Shown here: positions 17,667 to 26,579 of the stretch, piece after piece
Numbering within the stretch: position 1 is the first letter of the stretch
Layout of the letters: every line of letters begins with the position of its first letter
Origin: Marinospirillum sp035271045
GTDB lineage: Bacteria; Pseudomonadota; Gammaproteobacteria; Pseudomonadales; Halomonadaceae
Direction of reading: 5' to 3'
Length of the DNA stretch: 49,571 nucleotides
Assembly: GCF_035271045.1 (NCBI RefSeq)
Contig: NZ_DATESC010000022.1
Span: 1-49,571 of the forward strand
Notes under the pieces: model-generated
Database searches by the model: none
What the model saw: the letters and a program-made list of their open reading frames with translations, nothing else
What the model was told of the DNA's origin: nothing
Made by a program: the position numbers and the translations under genes

Positions 17667-18742
17667 ACTTGCTGTAAGCCTTCTAATGCTTGGTTAATAC
17701 GCACTAAACCTTGCTCAATAACTGCCTGCTGCCAAGCTTTGTCGGCTGGGTAAAAATGCGTTAATAAATCTTGCTGAATTTTTTGTTGCAATGTTTTATC
17801 TAAACCTTCAGTGGCTTGACCTGCTAACCAATGATCGGCACGTAGCACATTAAATAAATTTTCTGTGCTGCCAGTACCAAATTCTAACGTAATAAAACAA
17901 CAAGCATTAGGCAGTAGTTGCTGCCAAAAATAGTCTATTAAACCAAGCTTTGGTACGGATGAAGAAGTACCTAAAAATGGTTCGGTCACTGCTGCGCCAT
18001 ACCAGCGTTTAGCCCAGTTCACGCCAAGGCTAGCCGGTGGATGGTCACAAATCACTTCGCCCACTGCGTAATCGCCCAAACCCGTATGCACATCAATAAT
18101 GGCTACGGCTTTGCGCTTAGCCAGCTGTAAATCTTTGGCGATCTGCGCTAGTGTTAAGCGTGACCAGCTAGGTGTTGTGCCACCATAAAATAAGCCTTGT
18201 GGGTGCGTGTATTGCCCACTACTGACGGCTTCTTCATATAACCTTTCACCCCAAGCATCACGGTAATCCGCTAAAGTTTTATCGGCTTTAGTTAAAGCGT
18301 CTGGCTGCCAACTCAACGGAATCAATGCCTTGCTTAACACGCTATAACCTTTGGCTTTTGGCAACACTTTAAAATCCACAAAATTACGATTCAAGTCGAT
18401 ACCGGCTTCATCAACACGGCGTAAATGAGCAAATCCCCAAGGGTTCATGGCATGCAACAATAAAATGGCAGTATCTTCTGATAACAAAGCAGCTTTATCT
18501 AACCAAGCCGATTGAATTGCTGAACCGGCAAAGCCTTCAATGCCATGCGTTGCTGATTGAACCACTAGCAATTTAGAGGCATTTAAGTCACCAAACCAAA
18601 CGGCATCTAAAACCAACGCTTCACCTTGAGCACTCAATAAAGGGTGTTTAAAACTGGCTTGCCAACTTGGTGCAGCGGCTTGAACTTTACTTAAAAATAC
18701 GGCGCGGGCAGTTTTATAACAAGTCGAAAAATAGGCAGACAT
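17663..18742 (-). CDS. M14-like zinc carboxypeptidase (DUF2817 family)
   Basis: A 359-residue protein with the M14 metallopeptidase signature. H66 and E69 (ATHGIEGFAG) and H218 (IIDVHTGLG) are the expected zinc ligands, DLNRNF (116-121) is the substrate-binding motif, and E286 in FITLEFGTG is the probable catalytic base. No signal peptide is seen, so it acts in the cytoplasm. It is coupled to the GNAT/C39 gene downstream and divergent from the ATP-grasp ligase gene. By family it should remove or trim C-terminal residues or related amides. The natural substrate is unknown. Confidence 0.88.
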   Translation of the reverse strand: MSAYFSTCYKTARAVFLSKVQAAAPSWQASFKHPLLSAQGEALVLDAVWFGDLNASKLLVVQSATHGIEGFAGSAIQSAWLDKAALLSEDTAILLLHAMNPWGFAHLRRVDEAGIDLNRNFVDFKVLPKAKGYSVLSKALIPLSWQPDALTKADKTLADYRDAWGERLYEEAVSSGQYTHPQGLFYGGTTPSWSRLTLAQIAKDLQLAKRKAVAIIDVHTGLGDYAVGEVICDHPPASLGVNWAKRWYGAAVTEPFLGTSSSVPKLGLIDYFWQQLLPNACCFITLEFGTGSTENLFNVLRADHWLAGQATEGLDKTLQQKIQQDLLTHFYPADKAWQQAVIEQGLVRINQALEGLQQV

Positions 18743-18827
18743 TTTTACAACCTCTAAGTAGTCATTGGCTAAGATTACGCCTAGCTAGAGTGCTGCGCTA
18801 GCGGATTAAAAAAATGCTATTTAACGC

Positions 18828-18856
18828 TTGATTAGTCAGGCATTCAGACCGATAGT
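18828..18856 (+). promoter_or_regulatory. Candidate promoter of the ATP-grasp ligase gene
   Basis: TTGATT (18828-18833), a 17-base spacer and GATAGT (18851-18856) stand about 28 bases before the preferred ATG at 18885. It lies in the only divergent intergenic region of the cassette, so promoters for both directions should be here. Confidence 0.35.
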
Positions 18857-18884
18857 GCTGCTATTGATTACCCTGAGGTTTACC

Positions 18885-20381
18885 ATGACTCGCTTGAAAA
18901 TTATTGTCGACAAAACCACCGACTGGTTAGCTTATCACCCCACTGAAGACCTGCTAACAGCACACGATTATCTTGCTCAAAGCAGCGCTACTGAAAGTTC
19001 GGCGATGCAAATCATTAACTTATGCAACAGCTACCGTTACCTAAGTTATGGCTATTACACCTCACTACTGGCAGAAGCCCGTGGGCACAAGGTTATTCCA
19101 TCCATTCGTACCATTAATGACCTTGGCAAAAAATCCATCTACGGACTTAACCTTGAAAATCTTAATACGCTACTGAATAAACTGGTTAGCCGTGATGCCC
19201 TTTTAAAAGCTGAACTAGAAGAAAATCAACGCCTAGAAGTCACCCTCTGTTTTGGGCAAACGCGCTTCACCCCTTTAGCCGACCTAGCTAGGCAAATATT
19301 TGAGCAATTCCCCTGCCCAGTATTAAGCATCACTTTTCGCAAAAACCAAGACTGGCAAATAGAAGCCATTCGCCCTGAAGGTTTAAAGCATTTAACCGGT
19401 GAAGATGAAGACCTGTTTGCTAAGGCGCTAGATAGTTACAGCCGTAAAATTTGGCGCAAACCCAGCACTAAAAAGAAATACCGCTACGACCTAGCCATTT
19501 TGGTTGATCCACAAGAAAAATTACCACCTTCAGACCCTGATGCACTTAAAGCCTTTATTAAGGCCGGTAACAAACTAGGTATCGATGTTGAGCTGATTGA
19601 GAAGAAAGACTTTAGCCACTTGGCTGAATACGATGCGCTGTTTATTCGTGAAACCACCTCGATTAGCAACCACACCTACCGTTTTGCTAAAAAAGCCGAA
19701 GTTGAAGGTTTGGTGGTGTTTGATGACCCCACCTCCATTTTGCGCTGCTGCAACAAGGTTTACTTGGCTGACCTACTGGCAAGCAAAGGCATTCCTATGC
19801 CGCAAACTACCTTTCTTTATAAAGACCATATTAAAGAGCTACGCCAAGTTGCTAAAGACATGATCTACCCTGCTGTATTAAAAGTGCCGGATGGTGCTTT
19901 TTCTAAGGGCGTGGTTAAGGTGAATGACCAAAAAGAGCTATTAGAACAAGCCGCGCATTACTTTAAACAGTCAGCCATTTTGCTAGTGCAAGAGTTTATG
20001 TACACCGACTATGACTGGCGTATTGGTGTACTGAATAATAAGGCAATTTTTGCTTGCCAATATTTTATGACTGAAGGGCATTGGCAAATTTATAACCATT
20101 CTAGCGGCGAGGCGGAATCGGGTGGTTTTGCTACCCTGCCAATTCACCAAGTACCGGCACAGGTTTTAAAAACTGCGCTTAAAGCCACCAAATTAATTGG
20201 TGATGGGCTCTATGGCGTAGACTTAAAACAAAGTGGCGATAGAGTGGTGGTTATCGAAGTGAACGACAACCCTAACATTGATTCTGACGTGGAAGACCTG
20301 TATTCCAAAGAGGACCTTTACCTGCAAGTGATGGGCGAGTTCTTACGCCGTATGGAACTAAGAAGCAGTGGTCACGGCTGA
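18885..20381 (+). CDS. RimK-type ATP-grasp ligase with RLAN N-terminal domain
   Basis: A ligase of about 498 residues. The N-terminal 180 residues (LKIIVDKTTDWLAYHP, then CNSYRYLSYGYYTSLLAEA) match the RimK-like ATP-grasp N-terminal (RLAN) domain. The C-terminal part is an ATP-grasp with the nucleotide-binding stretch VLKVPDGAFSKGV and the metal-binding ENDNPNID near the end. RimK-type enzymes form amide bonds between a carboxylate and an amino acid using ATP. The open frame extends to 18828 with a TTG, but ATG 18885 has GAGG seven bases before it and fits the conserved start. The substrate is unknown. The two genes transcribed away from it encode peptidase/acetyltransferase partners. Confidence 0.9.
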   Translation: MTRLKIIVDKTTDWLAYHPTEDLLTAHDYLAQSSATESSAMQIINLCNSYRYLSYGYYTSLLAEARGHKVIPSIRTINDLGKKSIYGLNLENLNTLLNKLVSRDALLKAELEENQRLEVTLCFGQTRFTPLADLARQIFEQFPCPVLSITFRKNQDWQIEAIRPEGLKHLTGEDEDLFAKALDSYSRKIWRKPSTKKKYRYDLAILVDPQEKLPPSDPDALKAFIKAGNKLGIDVELIEKKDFSHLAEYDALFIRETTSISNHTYRFAKKAEVEGLVVFDDPTSILRCCNKVYLADLLASKGIPMPQTTFLYKDHIKELRQVAKDMIYPAVLKVPDGAFSKGVVKVNDQKELLEQAAHYFKQSAILLVQEFMYTDYDWRIGVLNNKAIFACQYFMTEGHWQIYNHSSGEAESGGFATLPIHQVPAQVLKTALKATKLIGDGLYGVDLKQSGDRVVVIEVNDNPNIDSDVEDLYSKEDLYLQVMGEFLRRMELRSSGHG

Positions 20382-20429
20382 GAGCTAAAACTAAGAGTTA
20401 ACCACTATTAACCACTAAACACTCAGCTA

Positions 20430-20468
20430 AAAAAAGGTCACTAAGATTATTTCTAGTGACCCTTTTTT
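20430..20468. terminator. Bidirectional terminator between ligase and hldD
   Basis: Perfect stem GGTCACTA/TAGTGACC (20436-20443 with 20454-20461), with an A-run before and CTTTTTT after. It can stop both the plus-strand ligase transcript and the convergent minus-strand hldD transcript. Confidence 0.9.
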
Positions 20469-20517
20469 GCATTGCACTATTGCTATTAAAAGCTGTATTG
20501 CTATTAAAAGTTCTCGC

Positions 20518-21471
20518 CTAACGATTCAACCAAGCCATGTATTCACTGACGCCTTCGGCTACGGTTTTAAACTCATGCGGATAACCGGCGGCACGTAACT
20601 TGGTTAAATCAGCTTGAGTAAAGCTTTGGTAGCGGCCTTTTAACTGTTCGGGGAAGGGAATGTAAATAATCTCACCCTTTTGGTGGTGTTTAATCACTGC
20701 TTCTGCTACCTGCTGAAAGGGTTCCGCACGACCTGTACCGCAGTTAAAAATACCGCTAACTTGCGGATTTTTCCAAAACCACAGGTTAACCTTACAAACG
20801 TCTTCAACATAAATAAAATCACGCTTCTGACCACCATTAGGAAAGCCATCACAGCCTTCAAATAGCTTAGGGTTTTCGCCATTCAATAATTGGGTATTTA
20901 GGTGAAACGCCACACTCGACATCCCGCCTTTATGCTGTTCTCGTGGGCCATACACATTGAAGTATTTTAAGCCTATCACTTGAGATTTAAGCGTTGGCAA
21001 TAATTGGCGCACATACTGGTCAAATAGCTGTTTAGAATAGCCATAAACATTCAGCGGCTGTTCGTATTGTGCTTCTTCAATAAAGTTATCGTTACGACCG
21101 CCATAAGTCGCCGCAGAAGAGGCATAAATAAAGGGGATTTTTAAATCGAGGCAAAAGTGCAGTAGGTCTTTGGAATACTGATAGTTGTTATCCATCATGT
21201 ATTTACCATCCCACTCGGTGGTTGCTGAACAAGCACCTTCGTGGAAAATAACGTCAATACCGCCCAAGTCTTCAAACTCATCACCGGCTAAAATACGCTG
21301 ACGAAAATCATCTTTATCCATGTAATCAGCAAGGGTTAAATCAGCGATATTAACGAATTTTGTACCATCGGTTAAATCATCAACCACCAGAATATCTGTG
21401 CGTCCTTGCTCATTTAATTGCTTTACAATATTGCTGCCAATAAAACCAGCACCGCCTGTGACTACTATCAT
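20518..21471 (-). CDS. hldD: ADP-L-glycero-D-manno-heptose-6-epimerase
   Basis: Makes ADP-L-glycero-D-manno-heptose, the precursor of inner-core lipopolysaccharide heptose. It is a short-chain dehydrogenase/reductase-type epimerase: NADP-binding GGAGFIGSN at 6-14, the family-specific DDLTDGTKFVN, and catalytic Tyr/Lys in YGYSKQLFD. At 317 residues it is normal. It supports a Gram-negative organism with heptose-containing LPS. No other hld or waa genes are in the window. Confidence 0.98.
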   Translation of the reverse strand: MIVVTGGAGFIGSNIVKQLNEQGRTDILVVDDLTDGTKFVNIADLTLADYMDKDDFRQRILAGDEFEDLGGIDVIFHEGACSATTEWDGKYMMDNNYQYSKDLLHFCLDLKIPFIYASSAATYGGRNDNFIEEAQYEQPLNVYGYSKQLFDQYVRQLLPTLKSQVIGLKYFNVYGPREQHKGGMSSVAFHLNTQLLNGENPKLFEGCDGFPNGGQKRDFIYVEDVCKVNLWFWKNPQVSGIFNCGTGRAEPFQQVAEAVIKHHQKGEIIYIPFPEQLKGRYQSFTQADLTKLRAAGYPHEFKTVAEGVSEYMAWLNR

Positions 21472-21560
21472 GTTTATGCCTCTTGCTGACTGGTAAAAAT
21501 CCAGTTTAGGAATTCAATTACTGAAAAGTTTGCTGAAGTATGATTGAAAGTTTAGCAGGT

Positions 21561-23369
21561 TTAACCGGCTGCTACAGCTTTACGATAACTGCCTTGGTAA
21601 TCAAATAAACGCTGCTGAATACGCCAATATTTTTTATTGATTTTACGGGCAATGACAAAGTCTGGATAGCGTAATTTATCTGCGCCAGCAACGGCTTCTT
21701 CGGCACTTTTAGGCAACCAGCCACTGGCTGGGGCTTTTAAATGTTCTCGCAGAAATACCCACTCAAATGCTTTACGTTGAGCGGGTGTTTCTAGCGCATA
21801 CCAATCGCTTAACTCGCTAGCATCTTCATCATAGTAGGTCACTTTTAAACGTTCTAACCCCTTGCCATTTAAGGAAACTTCTAAAGTCATGCCACTGACT
21901 CTTAAGACCTTGGCATCTTTAAGTTGCAGGGCTTCTTTTAACTTTTTATCGGCATCCACCAGCGTGGCATCACAATGCGGGCAAACTCTGGCAGCAATAT
22001 CGGCTTCGCCACCACAGGCATCACACACCCTAAAGCGAAAACGAAAATCACACTGTTCGCCTTTTTTGTCAGCTCCTTCCCCGTCATCCTCGGCTAACCA
22101 ACCTTGGCAACGCCTGCCAAAGTGTTCCAATAGTTCACCTTCGGCAGTTGTTACGCCCCAAAAGCTATTGGCAAAACCACAACCTGGGCAAAGTACCTGC
22201 ACTAATTCCGTGTTGGAATTAGGTCTGGGTGTATTTACTTCTGGCGCCCATATATCCCAAGGGTTACCAGCATAATCTAAAATTAAGCAGTCGGTTTTAT
22301 CTGTAGCAGGTGAAAGGCGCAGACCTCGACCGACAATTTGCTGATACAAACTAACCGATTCGGTGGGCCTTAAAATGGCAATTAAATCGACATGGGGCGC
22401 ATCAAAACCCGTGGTTAAAACTGAGACATTCACTAGGTATTTTATTTTCTGGGCTTTAAAGGCTTGAATAATTTGCTGGCGTTCTTGGCTGGGAAGCTTG
22501 CCAGTAATTAAAGCGGTTTGTTCAGCCGGTAATAAACCCGCTACTTCTTCTGCATGGCGCACACTGGCACAAAAAACCATCACGCCTTGGCGTTGAGCTG
22601 CTCGCTGTTGAATATCCGCAACTATACTGGGTGTCACTCGGTTATCTTTAACTACCTTGTCTAATTCAGCTTCTGGGTAATAACCCATATTGGTAGGCAC
22701 TAGGCTAGAAAAGTCATAGGCTAAAATCGCCATATCCAAGCGTTCAGGTTTAACTAAAAAGTTGTTTTTAACCATCCAACGTAAAGGCAATTCATAAATA
22801 CAGGCTTTAAAAAAGCTGTCTTCATCACCTCTAACGGCTTGTTGTTGTAAATGGCGGTGATAAATAAAACCCTGCCCTAAACGAAAAGGCGTTGCCGTTA
22901 AACCAAGAATTTTTAAATTAGGATTCAGCTTTAATAGGTGCTGGATAATTTGCTGGTAGGAAGTAGTTTCACCCAAGCTAACGCGGTGGCATTCATCTAT
23001 CACTAGCAACGTGAAAGCGGCATCATTGAATTGCTCAAGATTACGCACGACCGATTGCACTGAACCAAATACCACTTGGCTAGCGGCTTTTTTAGAGCCT
23101 AAACCGGCACTAAAAATATCCGCCGCTTGCCAATAAGTTTCGTATTTAGCATGGTTTTGTTCAACCAGCTCACTAACGTGCGCCAGCACCAGCACCCGTC
23201 CTCTAGCTAAGCGGGCAAGTTCAGCTATCACCAAGCTTTTGCCTGCGCCAGTCGGCAGGCATAACACAGCTGGGTCACTGGTGGCACAAAACCATTCCAG
23301 CACCCGCTGCACTGCTGTTTGCTGATAAGGGCGTAGTTGAAACTTAATCAGTGGTAAATACCGGATCAC
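21561..23369 (-). CDS. radD: Superfamily 2 DEAD/DEAH helicase RadD
   Basis: A RadD (YejH)-type ATPase involved in double-strand break repair and RecA-dependent processes. It shows a Q-motif-like LRPYQQTAV, Walker A PTGAGKS (residues 40-46), DECHR, GLTATPFRLG and the motif VI region QQIVGRGLRLS. The C-terminal third has a zinc ribbon-like cluster (CPGCGFANSF, then CDACG and CPHCD). It starts with GTG at 23369 inside the end of the crotonase gene (26-base overlap), implying coupled translation. At 602 residues it is close to E. coli RadD (586). Confidence 0.93.
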   Translation of the reverse strand: MIRYLPLIKFQLRPYQQTAVQRVLEWFCATSDPAVLCLPTGAGKSLVIAELARLARGRVLVLAHVSELVEQNHAKYETYWQAADIFSAGLGSKKAASQVVFGSVQSVVRNLEQFNDAAFTLLVIDECHRVSLGETTSYQQIIQHLLKLNPNLKILGLTATPFRLGQGFIYHRHLQQQAVRGDEDSFFKACIYELPLRWMVKNNFLVKPERLDMAILAYDFSSLVPTNMGYYPEAELDKVVKDNRVTPSIVADIQQRAAQRQGVMVFCASVRHAEEVAGLLPAEQTALITGKLPSQERQQIIQAFKAQKIKYLVNVSVLTTGFDAPHVDLIAILRPTESVSLYQQIVGRGLRLSPATDKTDCLILDYAGNPWDIWAPEVNTPRPNSNTELVQVLCPGCGFANSFWGVTTAEGELLEHFGRRCQGWLAEDDGEGADKKGEQCDFRFRFRVCDACGGEADIAARVCPHCDATLVDADKKLKEALQLKDAKVLRVSGMTLEVSLNGKGLERLKVTYYDEDASELSDWYALETPAQRKAFEWVFLREHLKAPASGWLPKSAEEAVAGADKLRYPDFVIARKINKKYWRIQQRLFDYQGSYRKAVAAG

Positions 23370-24159
23370 GCTTTTGTATATTAGCCATGACTGCTTCCAT
23401 TTGATTGGCTGTCCCTAATAAACGGCGCTGTAGTTTTTCTTCTAAAGCCAAACGCTCTTCATCAGTTTCGGTATAAGAATCACGCAACAGGTGTTTAGCT
23501 GCTTTAACCATATCCGGTGAGCGATTACAAATGATTGCGGCCAAAGATTCCGCTCTGGCTAATGGGTCATCCGCCAATTCAGTCACCATACCCGCTGTTA
23601 AAGCAGCCTCGCCATCAACAACTTCAGCCGTAATCGTCATACGCATTAAAACGTCTTCTTTCACACAACCGCGAGCCGTGACACTAATACCCATATCAGG
23701 AATAATACCCCAACGGCCTTCCATTACCGATAAACGTGCCGTTGGGTGAGCAATGCGTAAATCAGCACCCAGTGCCATTTGTAAACCGCCGCCAAAGCAA
23801 TAACCTTCAATCGCTGCGATAACCGGAACGTGTAACGAACGCCAGCCTAAAGCTAAATGCTGAATTTTATTATGTGGATAACCATCGCAGCCACTTAACA
23901 ACCATTGAATATTTTTAGGATCAGTCATAACACCAGCCACGTCTAAACCACTACAAAAATTGTGATTGCTGCCAGAAAGAATCACCACACGTAAATCACG
24001 ACTAGAATTTAAGGTCGACAGCACGTCCAACAATCCAGTAACTAAATCAATGTTTAAACTGTTATGTTGCGCTGGGCGGTTTAATACGACACGAGCAATG
24101 CCATTTTCAAGAGAAAGCTTTACTGAAGGTTCTTCAAGTTGATTAGCTGTTGTTGTCAT
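23344..24159 (-). CDS. Crotonase-fold enoyl-CoA hydratase/isomerase family protein
   Basis: A 271-residue crotonase. The two oxyanion-hole regions are recognisable, NHNFCSGLDVAGV near 65-78 and EGYCFGGGLQMALGADLRIA near 115-135. The residue after MEGRWGIIPDMG is consistent with a family member of unspecified substrate, and the usual hydratase glutamates cannot be assigned with confidence. It could be a hydratase, isomerase or hydrolase of acyl-CoA. No other beta-oxidation gene is nearby. The stop codon region overlaps radD, an unusual pairing. Confidence 0.88.
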   Translation of the reverse strand: MTTTANQLEEPSVKLSLENGIARVVLNRPAQHNSLNIDLVTGLLDVLSTLNSSRDLRVVILSGSNHNFCSGLDVAGVMTDPKNIQWLLSGCDGYPHNKIQHLALGWRSLHVPVIAAIEGYCFGGGLQMALGADLRIAHPTARLSVMEGRWGIIPDMGISVTARGCVKEDVLMRMTITAEVVDGEAALTAGMVTELADDPLARAESLAAIICNRSPDMVKAAKHLLRDSYTETDEERLALEEKLQRRLLGTANQMEAVMANIQKRDPVFTTD

Positions 24160-24203
24160 TTTAGTTAACCTTGTTGTTTTTAATGGTTTGATATTAGTGG
24201 ATA

Positions 24204-25733
24204 TTAACGAATTGCCGACAAAATACGGTACTCATCCAAAGCGTATTGGTCGGTCATACCGCTAATCATGTCTTGTAACAAGCGGCAACGGCAATACAAT
24301 TCCCAAGTATCAGCATCCAACTTGCCGGCACCTAACGCTGCGGCAGAATCACACAGTCGCTGATAGGCTTTTAGGTGTTTTCTTGGCATCCGATCCAACA
24401 GTAATACTTCAAAAAAAAGTGGCTTTCCTGCAACCGTTTGCTTTTTAGTTAAGCGACTAAAATCGGCTCTAGGCAATTGCAATAGCGGTAAATAAAAATC
24501 CAGTAAACTTGTAATAATGCGATGCCCTTGCAGCATTAATGTGGTTACTTCGCTCACATTAAACACATTTTTAAATGCTACTTGTTTAAGTGTATTAATC
24601 AAAGCATGGCAAGGTGAATCATCTTCTAACAGCGCCGCATTAAAACTGCCATCGGCAATGGGCTGTAAATTATCCACAAAAGCTTGGGCAGCGTGTTCTA
24701 CCAAAGGGTGGATTAGCTTGACTCTAAGCCTTAAAAAAAATGCATGGTCTTTATTGTAACTTTCTTGCCTTGCAGCTTCTAAAGCTTCATCCACCAACTG
24801 GTTAAAAGACTTGCCTTTAAAATGTGTACCCTCTGAATCTTGTGCGTACTGCTGAAGAAACTCTTCTTTTAACAGGCTAGCTAACACTTTATAACTTAAA
24901 ATACCTTTATCAACGCTGTCTTCAATATCGGCTAAGCAATAAGAAATATCATCGGCTGCTTCCATTAAATAACTTAAAGCGAATCTGTGCCCAGGCTGTA
25001 AATCCAAATGCTGCCAAAGCTCTTCAATAAATCTTTTTTCTGAAAAGTAAAAACCTGGCTTTTTTTGTAGGTAACTTAGCGGATGGCTACTGTCTGGTTT
25101 CGGCTGGGTCGCGCAACGGGTGTATTTAAGTACGCAAGCAGACTGTAAATACGTGAGATTAAGTTTTTGTAAACTAAATAGCAGGCGAATGGCTTGGGCG
25201 TTACCTTCAAACTGTTGCAGTTCTAACAATAGTTGTTGCCGCAACACTTGCTGATCGAACGCAGTTAATTCACGCTTAAAAATGCTTAGTTCAGGCAAAC
25301 ACTCAGCAAACCAGCGCGAAATAATTTCTTCACCAAAATGCCCAAACGGTGGGTTGCCTATGTCATGCATTAAACAACCCATTTCAACAAGGCTTTCGGT
25401 AGCTCGTTCTAAAGCCAGTATTTCTGGTGAAGTGGCTTGCTGCTCCCTTAAAAGTTTGAAAACGGTACGAGTAATAAAGCGTCCTGTTTGCTGCACTTCT
25501 AAAGAGTGTGTTAAACGACTTCTAACCGCAGCGTTGCGCTCTAGTGGAAACACTTGCGTTTTTTGCTGTAAACGCCGCACGGCTGCGGAGTTAATAATCC
25601 GCCCACGGTCACTTTCTAACTTATTTTCTAAAGCATTTAATTCAAGCTGCGGCAATTTATAAGCAGCGGGGTCAACGCTTGTACCATTCAAGTAAGGTCG
25701 TAAAACCGTGTAGCGATTTAAGATGCGCTGCAT
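24204..25733 (-). CDS. dgt: Deoxyguanosine triphosphate triphosphohydrolase
   Basis: An HD-domain enzyme hydrolysing dGTP to deoxyguanosine and triphosphate, affecting dNTP balance and in some hosts phage defence. The metal site is visible: RSRLTHSLEVQQ (first His), MHDIGNPPFGHFGE (HD) and a later Asp in MEAADDISYCLADIED. At 509 residues it is the long, E. coli-type form. It follows aroE by five bases. Its likely ribosome binding site lies within the end of aroE. Confidence 0.96.
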   Translation of the reverse strand: MQRILNRYTVLRPYLNGTSVDPAAYKLPQLELNALENKLESDRGRIINSAAVRRLQQKTQVFPLERNAAVRSRLTHSLEVQQTGRFITRTVFKLLREQQATSPEILALERATESLVEMGCLMHDIGNPPFGHFGEEIISRWFAECLPELSIFKRELTAFDQQVLRQQLLLELQQFEGNAQAIRLLFSLQKLNLTYLQSACVLKYTRCATQPKPDSSHPLSYLQKKPGFYFSEKRFIEELWQHLDLQPGHRFALSYLMEAADDISYCLADIEDSVDKGILSYKVLASLLKEEFLQQYAQDSEGTHFKGKSFNQLVDEALEAARQESYNKDHAFFLRLRVKLIHPLVEHAAQAFVDNLQPIADGSFNAALLEDDSPCHALINTLKQVAFKNVFNVSEVTTLMLQGHRIITSLLDFYLPLLQLPRADFSRLTKKQTVAGKPLFFEVLLLDRMPRKHLKAYQRLCDSAAALGAGKLDADTWELYCRCRLLQDMISGMTDQYALDEYRILSAIR

Positions 25734-25738
25734 TAAAT

Positions 25739-26575
25739 TTATGCCTTTTCTAGCGACTTTAAATGCTGCAATACTGGCTGAGTTTCTGGTCTAACCTGTC
25801 GCCACAAAAAAAATGCTTCAGCGGCTTGTTCAACTAACATTCCCAAACCATCAGCAACCTGTGCTGCACCCTGCTGCTTGGCCCAAAGCATAAAAGGCGT
25901 AGGTTGTTTGCTATACATTAAATCGTAAGCCAGCGATTTTTGTGTCAATAAACCATCGGGCAGCGGCGGTAAATCACCCGACAAACTCGACGAAGTGGCA
26001 TTGATAATTAAATCGTATTGCTCATCTTCTAAAGAAGCCCAATTGCCTGAAGTTAATGTAATACCTGTTTCTAAAACATGAAAAACCTGCACCAGTTGCT
26101 GCGCTTTTTCAGGCGTTCGGTTAGCGATTTTCAGCTGGGCAATGCCTGCATTTAATAGCGGTTCTATTACACCACGCGCTGCACCACCTGCACCCAACAA
26201 CAGCACTTTTTTATCCATTAAACTAAAACCTAAGTTGTTGGTTAAATCGCTAACTAAGCCAACACCGTCGGTATTATCACCATAAATTTCACCATTTTTA
26301 CCTTTTTGCAAGGTATTCACCGCACCAGCACGCCGCGCACGGGGCGACAGTTTATCGGCAAAAACCAGCGCATCTAACTTAAAAGGCACGGTGACATTAG
26401 CGCCCACCCCTCCTTTAGCAAAAAAAATTCTAGCACTGGCTTCAAAATCATCTTCAGGCGCTAAAATAGCCGTATATTGCAAGCGCTGATGGGTTTGCTT
26501 GGCAAACCAAGTGTGTATTTGTGGCGATTGGCTGTGCGCGATGGGATTACCAAAAACAGCGTACTGATCGAGCAT
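25739..26575 (-). CDS. aroE: Shikimate dehydrogenase
   Basis: NADPH-dependent reduction of 3-dehydroshikimate in aromatic amino acid synthesis. The N-terminal substrate domain has the start YAVFGNPIAHSQSPQIH and the catalytic lysine/aspartate environment VTVPFKLDA and GDNTDGVGL. The NADP loop is LLGAGGAARGV. At 278 residues it is standard. It sits four bases after hemF in an operon hemF-aroE-dgt. Confidence 0.98.
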   Translation of the reverse strand: MLDQYAVFGNPIAHSQSPQIHTWFAKQTHQRLQYTAILAPEDDFEASARIFFAKGGVGANVTVPFKLDALVFADKLSPRARRAGAVNTLQKGKNGEIYGDNTDGVGLVSDLTNNLGFSLMDKKVLLLGAGGAARGVIEPLLNAGIAQLKIANRTPEKAQQLVQVFHVLETGITLTSGNWASLEDEQYDLIINATSSSLSGDLPPLPDGLLTQKSLAYDLMYSKQPTPFMLWAKQQGAAQVADGLGMLVEQAAEAFFLWRQVRPETQPVLQHLKSLEKA

Positions 26576-26579
26576 GGTT

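Noticed and set aside
18828..18884. TTG start for the ATP-grasp ligase giving a hydrophobic leader
   Set aside because: The added residues look like a signal anchor only by chance. The ATG at 18885 has a good GAGG site and matches the cytoplasmic family start.
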